50,473 nt of DNA from Aliivibrio sp. Lineage in GTDB: Bacteria > Pseudomonadota > Gammaproteobacteria > Enterobacterales > Vibrionaceae. Position numbers and translations under genes: made by a program. The notes below the pieces were generated by a model, which saw only the letters and a program-made list of their open reading frames with translations, was not told where the DNA came from and did no database searches. The stretch is taken from NCBI GenBank assembly GCA_016764915.1, contig JAESQY010000014.1:1-50473 (forward strand). Direction: 5' to 3'. This document shows, one piece after another, positions 48,970 through 50,473 of this stretch. Position 1 is the stretch's first letter. The number at the start of each line of letters is the position of its first letter.

Positions 48970-50061
48970 ATGGGTTTTAAATGCGGTATCGTTGGTCTTC
49001 CTAACGTTGGCAAATCAACACTTTTCAACGCACTAACAAAAGCGGGAATTGAAGCAGCAAACTTTCCGTTTTGTACTATTGAACCAAACACAGGTGTCGT
49101 TCCTGTTCCAGATCTTCGCCTCGACGCGTTGGCAGAGATTGTTAATCCAGAACGAATCCTGCCTACAACAATGGAATTTGTCGACATTGCAGGCTTAGTT
49201 GCTGGTGCATCTAAAGGTGAGGGGCTGGGTAATAAATTCTTAGCCAACATCCGAGAAACTGACGCTATCGGTCATGTTGTACGCTGTTTTGAAGATGAAA
49301 ACATCATCCATGTAGCGGGTAAAATCTCTCCACTTGATGATATCGAAATCATTAATCTTGAATTAGCTCTTGCGGATCTTGATTCGTGCGAACGTGCCAT
49401 TTTCCGTCAAGCCAAAAAGGCAAAAGGTGGCGATAAAGACGCCAAATTTGAAATTTCAGTATTAGAGCAGCTGCTTCCTATCCTGACAGATGGAGACATG
49501 GCTCGCTCTATTACGTTATCTAAAGAAGAACATGCTGCTGTTGCTTACCTTAACTTCTTAACGCTAAAACCAACCATGTACATCGCTAACGTGGCAGAAG
49601 ATGGATTTGAGAATAACCCATTCCTTGATATAGTCCGTGCTTTTGCTGAAGCTGAGGGTAATGTTGTGGTTCCGGTCTGTGCGTCCATTGAATCTGAGAT
49701 GTCTGAGTTAGATGATGAAGATCGTGCTGAGTTTTTAGCAGACATGGGCATTGAAGAACCGGGGCTCAACCGAGTGATACGTGCAGGCTACGACCTACTA
49801 ACACTACAGACATATTTCACTGCAGGTGTTAAAGAGGTGCGTGCATGGACTATCCCTATTGGGGCCACAGCGCCTCAATCAGCAGGTAAGATTCATACCG
49901 ATTTTGAAAAAGGCTTCATTCGAGCAGAGGTAGTTGGTTATGATCACTTTATTGAGTTCCGCGGTGAGAGCGGAGCAAAGGACGCTGGAAAGTGGCGTTT
50001 AGAAGGAAAAGATTATGTTGTTAAAGATGGTGATGTCGTACATTTCCGCTTTAACGTATAA
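48970..50061 (+). CDS. ychF: YchF, redox-responsive ATPase (OLA1 family)
   Basis: 363-residue Obg-related ATPase, E. coli length. G1 [18 protein letters not shown]3 [30 protein letters not shown] and the C-terminal TGS domain ([16 protein letters not shown]) are typical. YchF prefers ATP over GTP, binds ribosomes and affects oxidative stress and Fe/iron-responsive genes in E. coli and Vibrio. Ends the pth-ychF pair, with a terminator. Confidence 0.97.
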   Translation: MGFKCGIVGLPNVGKSTLFNALTKAGIEAANFPFCTIEPNTGVVPVPDLRLDALAEIVNPERILPTTMEFVDIAGLVAGASKGEGLGNKFLANIRETDAIGHVVRCFEDENIIHVAGKISPLDDIEIINLELALADLDSCERAIFRQAKKAKGGDKDAKFEISVLEQLLPILTDGDMARSITLSKEEHAAVAYLNFLTLKPTMYIANVAEDGFENNPFLDIVRAFAEAEGNVVVPVCASIESEMSELDDEDRAEFLADMGIEEPGLNRVIRAGYDLLTLQTYFTAGVKEVRAWTIPIGATAPQSAGKIHTDFEKGFIRAEVVGYDHFIEFRGESGAKDAGKWRLEGKDYVVKDGDVVHFRFNV

Positions 50062-50085
50062 CGCGTAAAGATCGTAAAAAATAAG

Positions 50086-50107
50086 CCAGCAATATTGCTG
50101 GTTTTTT
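50086..50107 (+). terminator. Terminator after ychF
   Basis: 16-base palindrome CCAGCAATATTGCTGG followed by six T. Confidence 0.9.
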
Positions 50108-50211
50108 ACACGCATAAATTTAGATAAACACCGTTTTTTGCCAATATTAGCGTCAGGTTGATTAATTTGCGTTCGAACAAGTCAGGATTCGTGATTTATT
50201 CAAAAAAAATG

Positions 50212-50240
50212 TTGACGCATCAGGCGTAGATGAGCATAAT
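50212..50240 (+). promoter_or_regulatory. Promoter of the Met-Leu tRNA operon
   Basis: -35 TTGACG (50212-50217), 17-bp spacer, -10 CATAAT (50235-50240), then GC-rich discriminator GCGCTCC, the pattern of stringently controlled stable-RNA promoters. Confidence 0.85.
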
Positions 50241-50321
50241 GCGCTCCGTTCTTGCTACTGTCTTCGCAATGAAATTTGTTGCGTTCTACCATAATATACA
50301 GTGAAAAATGCAAGTAACATT

Positions 50322-50398
50322 GGCTACTTAGCTCAGCTGGTTAGAGCACATCACTCATAATGATGGGGTCACAGGTTCAAATCCCGTAGTAGCCACCA
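50322..50398 (+). tRNA. tRNA-Met (elongator, anticodon CAU)
   Basis: 77 nt with encoded CCA: acceptor GGCTACT/AGTAGCC, anticodon stem CATCA/TGATG with loop CTCATAA, T arm ACAGGTTCAAATCCCGT. Elongator Met rather than initiator, because the acceptor begins with a paired G. First in the operon, as in E. coli metT. Confidence 0.94.
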
Positions 50399-50447
50399 TA
50401 TACAATTTTTGTTGTCTGAAAATGAGAACAAAATATAAAAGAATAAT

Positions 50448-50473
50448 GCGGGAGTGGCGGAATTGGTAGACGC
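50448..50473 (+). tRNA. tRNA-Leu, 5' part only
   Basis: GCGGGAGTGGCGGAATTGG and the following bases match the start of E. coli tRNA-Leu(UAG) (leuW), which follows metT there. The window ends before the anticodon, so the isoacceptor is by synteny. Confidence 0.8.

Overview
The window is a 50 kb piece of an AT-rich gammaproteobacterial chromosome (roughly 40% G+C by eye, not computed) that I assign to the family Vibrionaceae. The best evidence is toxR-toxS divergent from htpG, a DUF2986 gene beside cueR/copA, and the Vibrio-type order gltA(end)-nif3-pgm-seqA-ybfF-DUF2788-fldA-fur-glnS-nagE. I cannot fix genus or species from sequence alone (Vibrio, Aliivibrio or a close relative). Nearly all of it is core genome: there is no prophage, insertion sequence, CRISPR array or integron in view.

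Layout. 1-8.8 kb: end of citrate synthase, nif3-like gene, DUF1853, pgm and seqA, then ybfF, DUF2788, flavodoxin, a DUF4442 hotdog protein, fur and glnS. 8.9-13.9 kb: N-acetylglucosamine module, nagE divergent from nagB-nagA-nagC, with two NagC-like operators and a CRP site between them. 14-21.7 kb: a CPA2 antiporter, asnB, rfaH, a POT peptide transporter, hemH and adk. 21.7-25.4 kb: an unusual palindromic spacer, htpG with a sigma-32-like promoter, and toxRS. 25.4-29.7 kb: yfcE, yfcH, cnoX/ybbN, qmcA and nfeD. 29.7-33.9 kb: a copper module of cueR, DUF2986, copA with three metal-binding domains, a 25-residue membrane peptide and a DUF411 protein, with two CueR operators. 33.9-38.2 kb: a TraB/GumN protein, a 47-residue small protein, a nucleoside-recognition-domain membrane protein with an apparent in-frame stop near its 5' end, an Lrp/AsnC regulator, tRNA-Pro(UGG) with a decayed copy of its 3' end, a LysE exporter and ybaK. 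38.2-41.1 kb: 5'-nucleotidase lipoprotein and kdsA. 41.1-45.6 kb: hemA-prfA-prmC-sirB2-sirB1-kdsA on the minus strand. 45.7-50.5 kb: lolB-ispE-prs-pth-ychF, then the start of a tRNA operon (Met, Leu) as in the E. coli metT locus.

How the genes work together. The nag block imports amino sugar and converts it to fructose 6-phosphate under NagC and CRP. CueR controls its own gene and the copper-export operon. The hemA-to-kdsA and lolB-to-ychF blocks are conserved housekeeping operons. ToxRS is the membrane-bound regulator pair of vibrios.

Most worth a second look: adenylate kinase reads Glu instead of the P-loop Lys at residue 13; the nucleoside-recognition gene seems split by a TAA codon; the adk-htpG spacer holds nested inverted repeats; a tRNA-Pro 3'-end remnant lies just past the tRNA-Pro terminator; a terminator hairpin is built around the seqA stop codon; and three small proteins have good ribosome binding sites. 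I did not find an obvious new multigene defence or mobile system.
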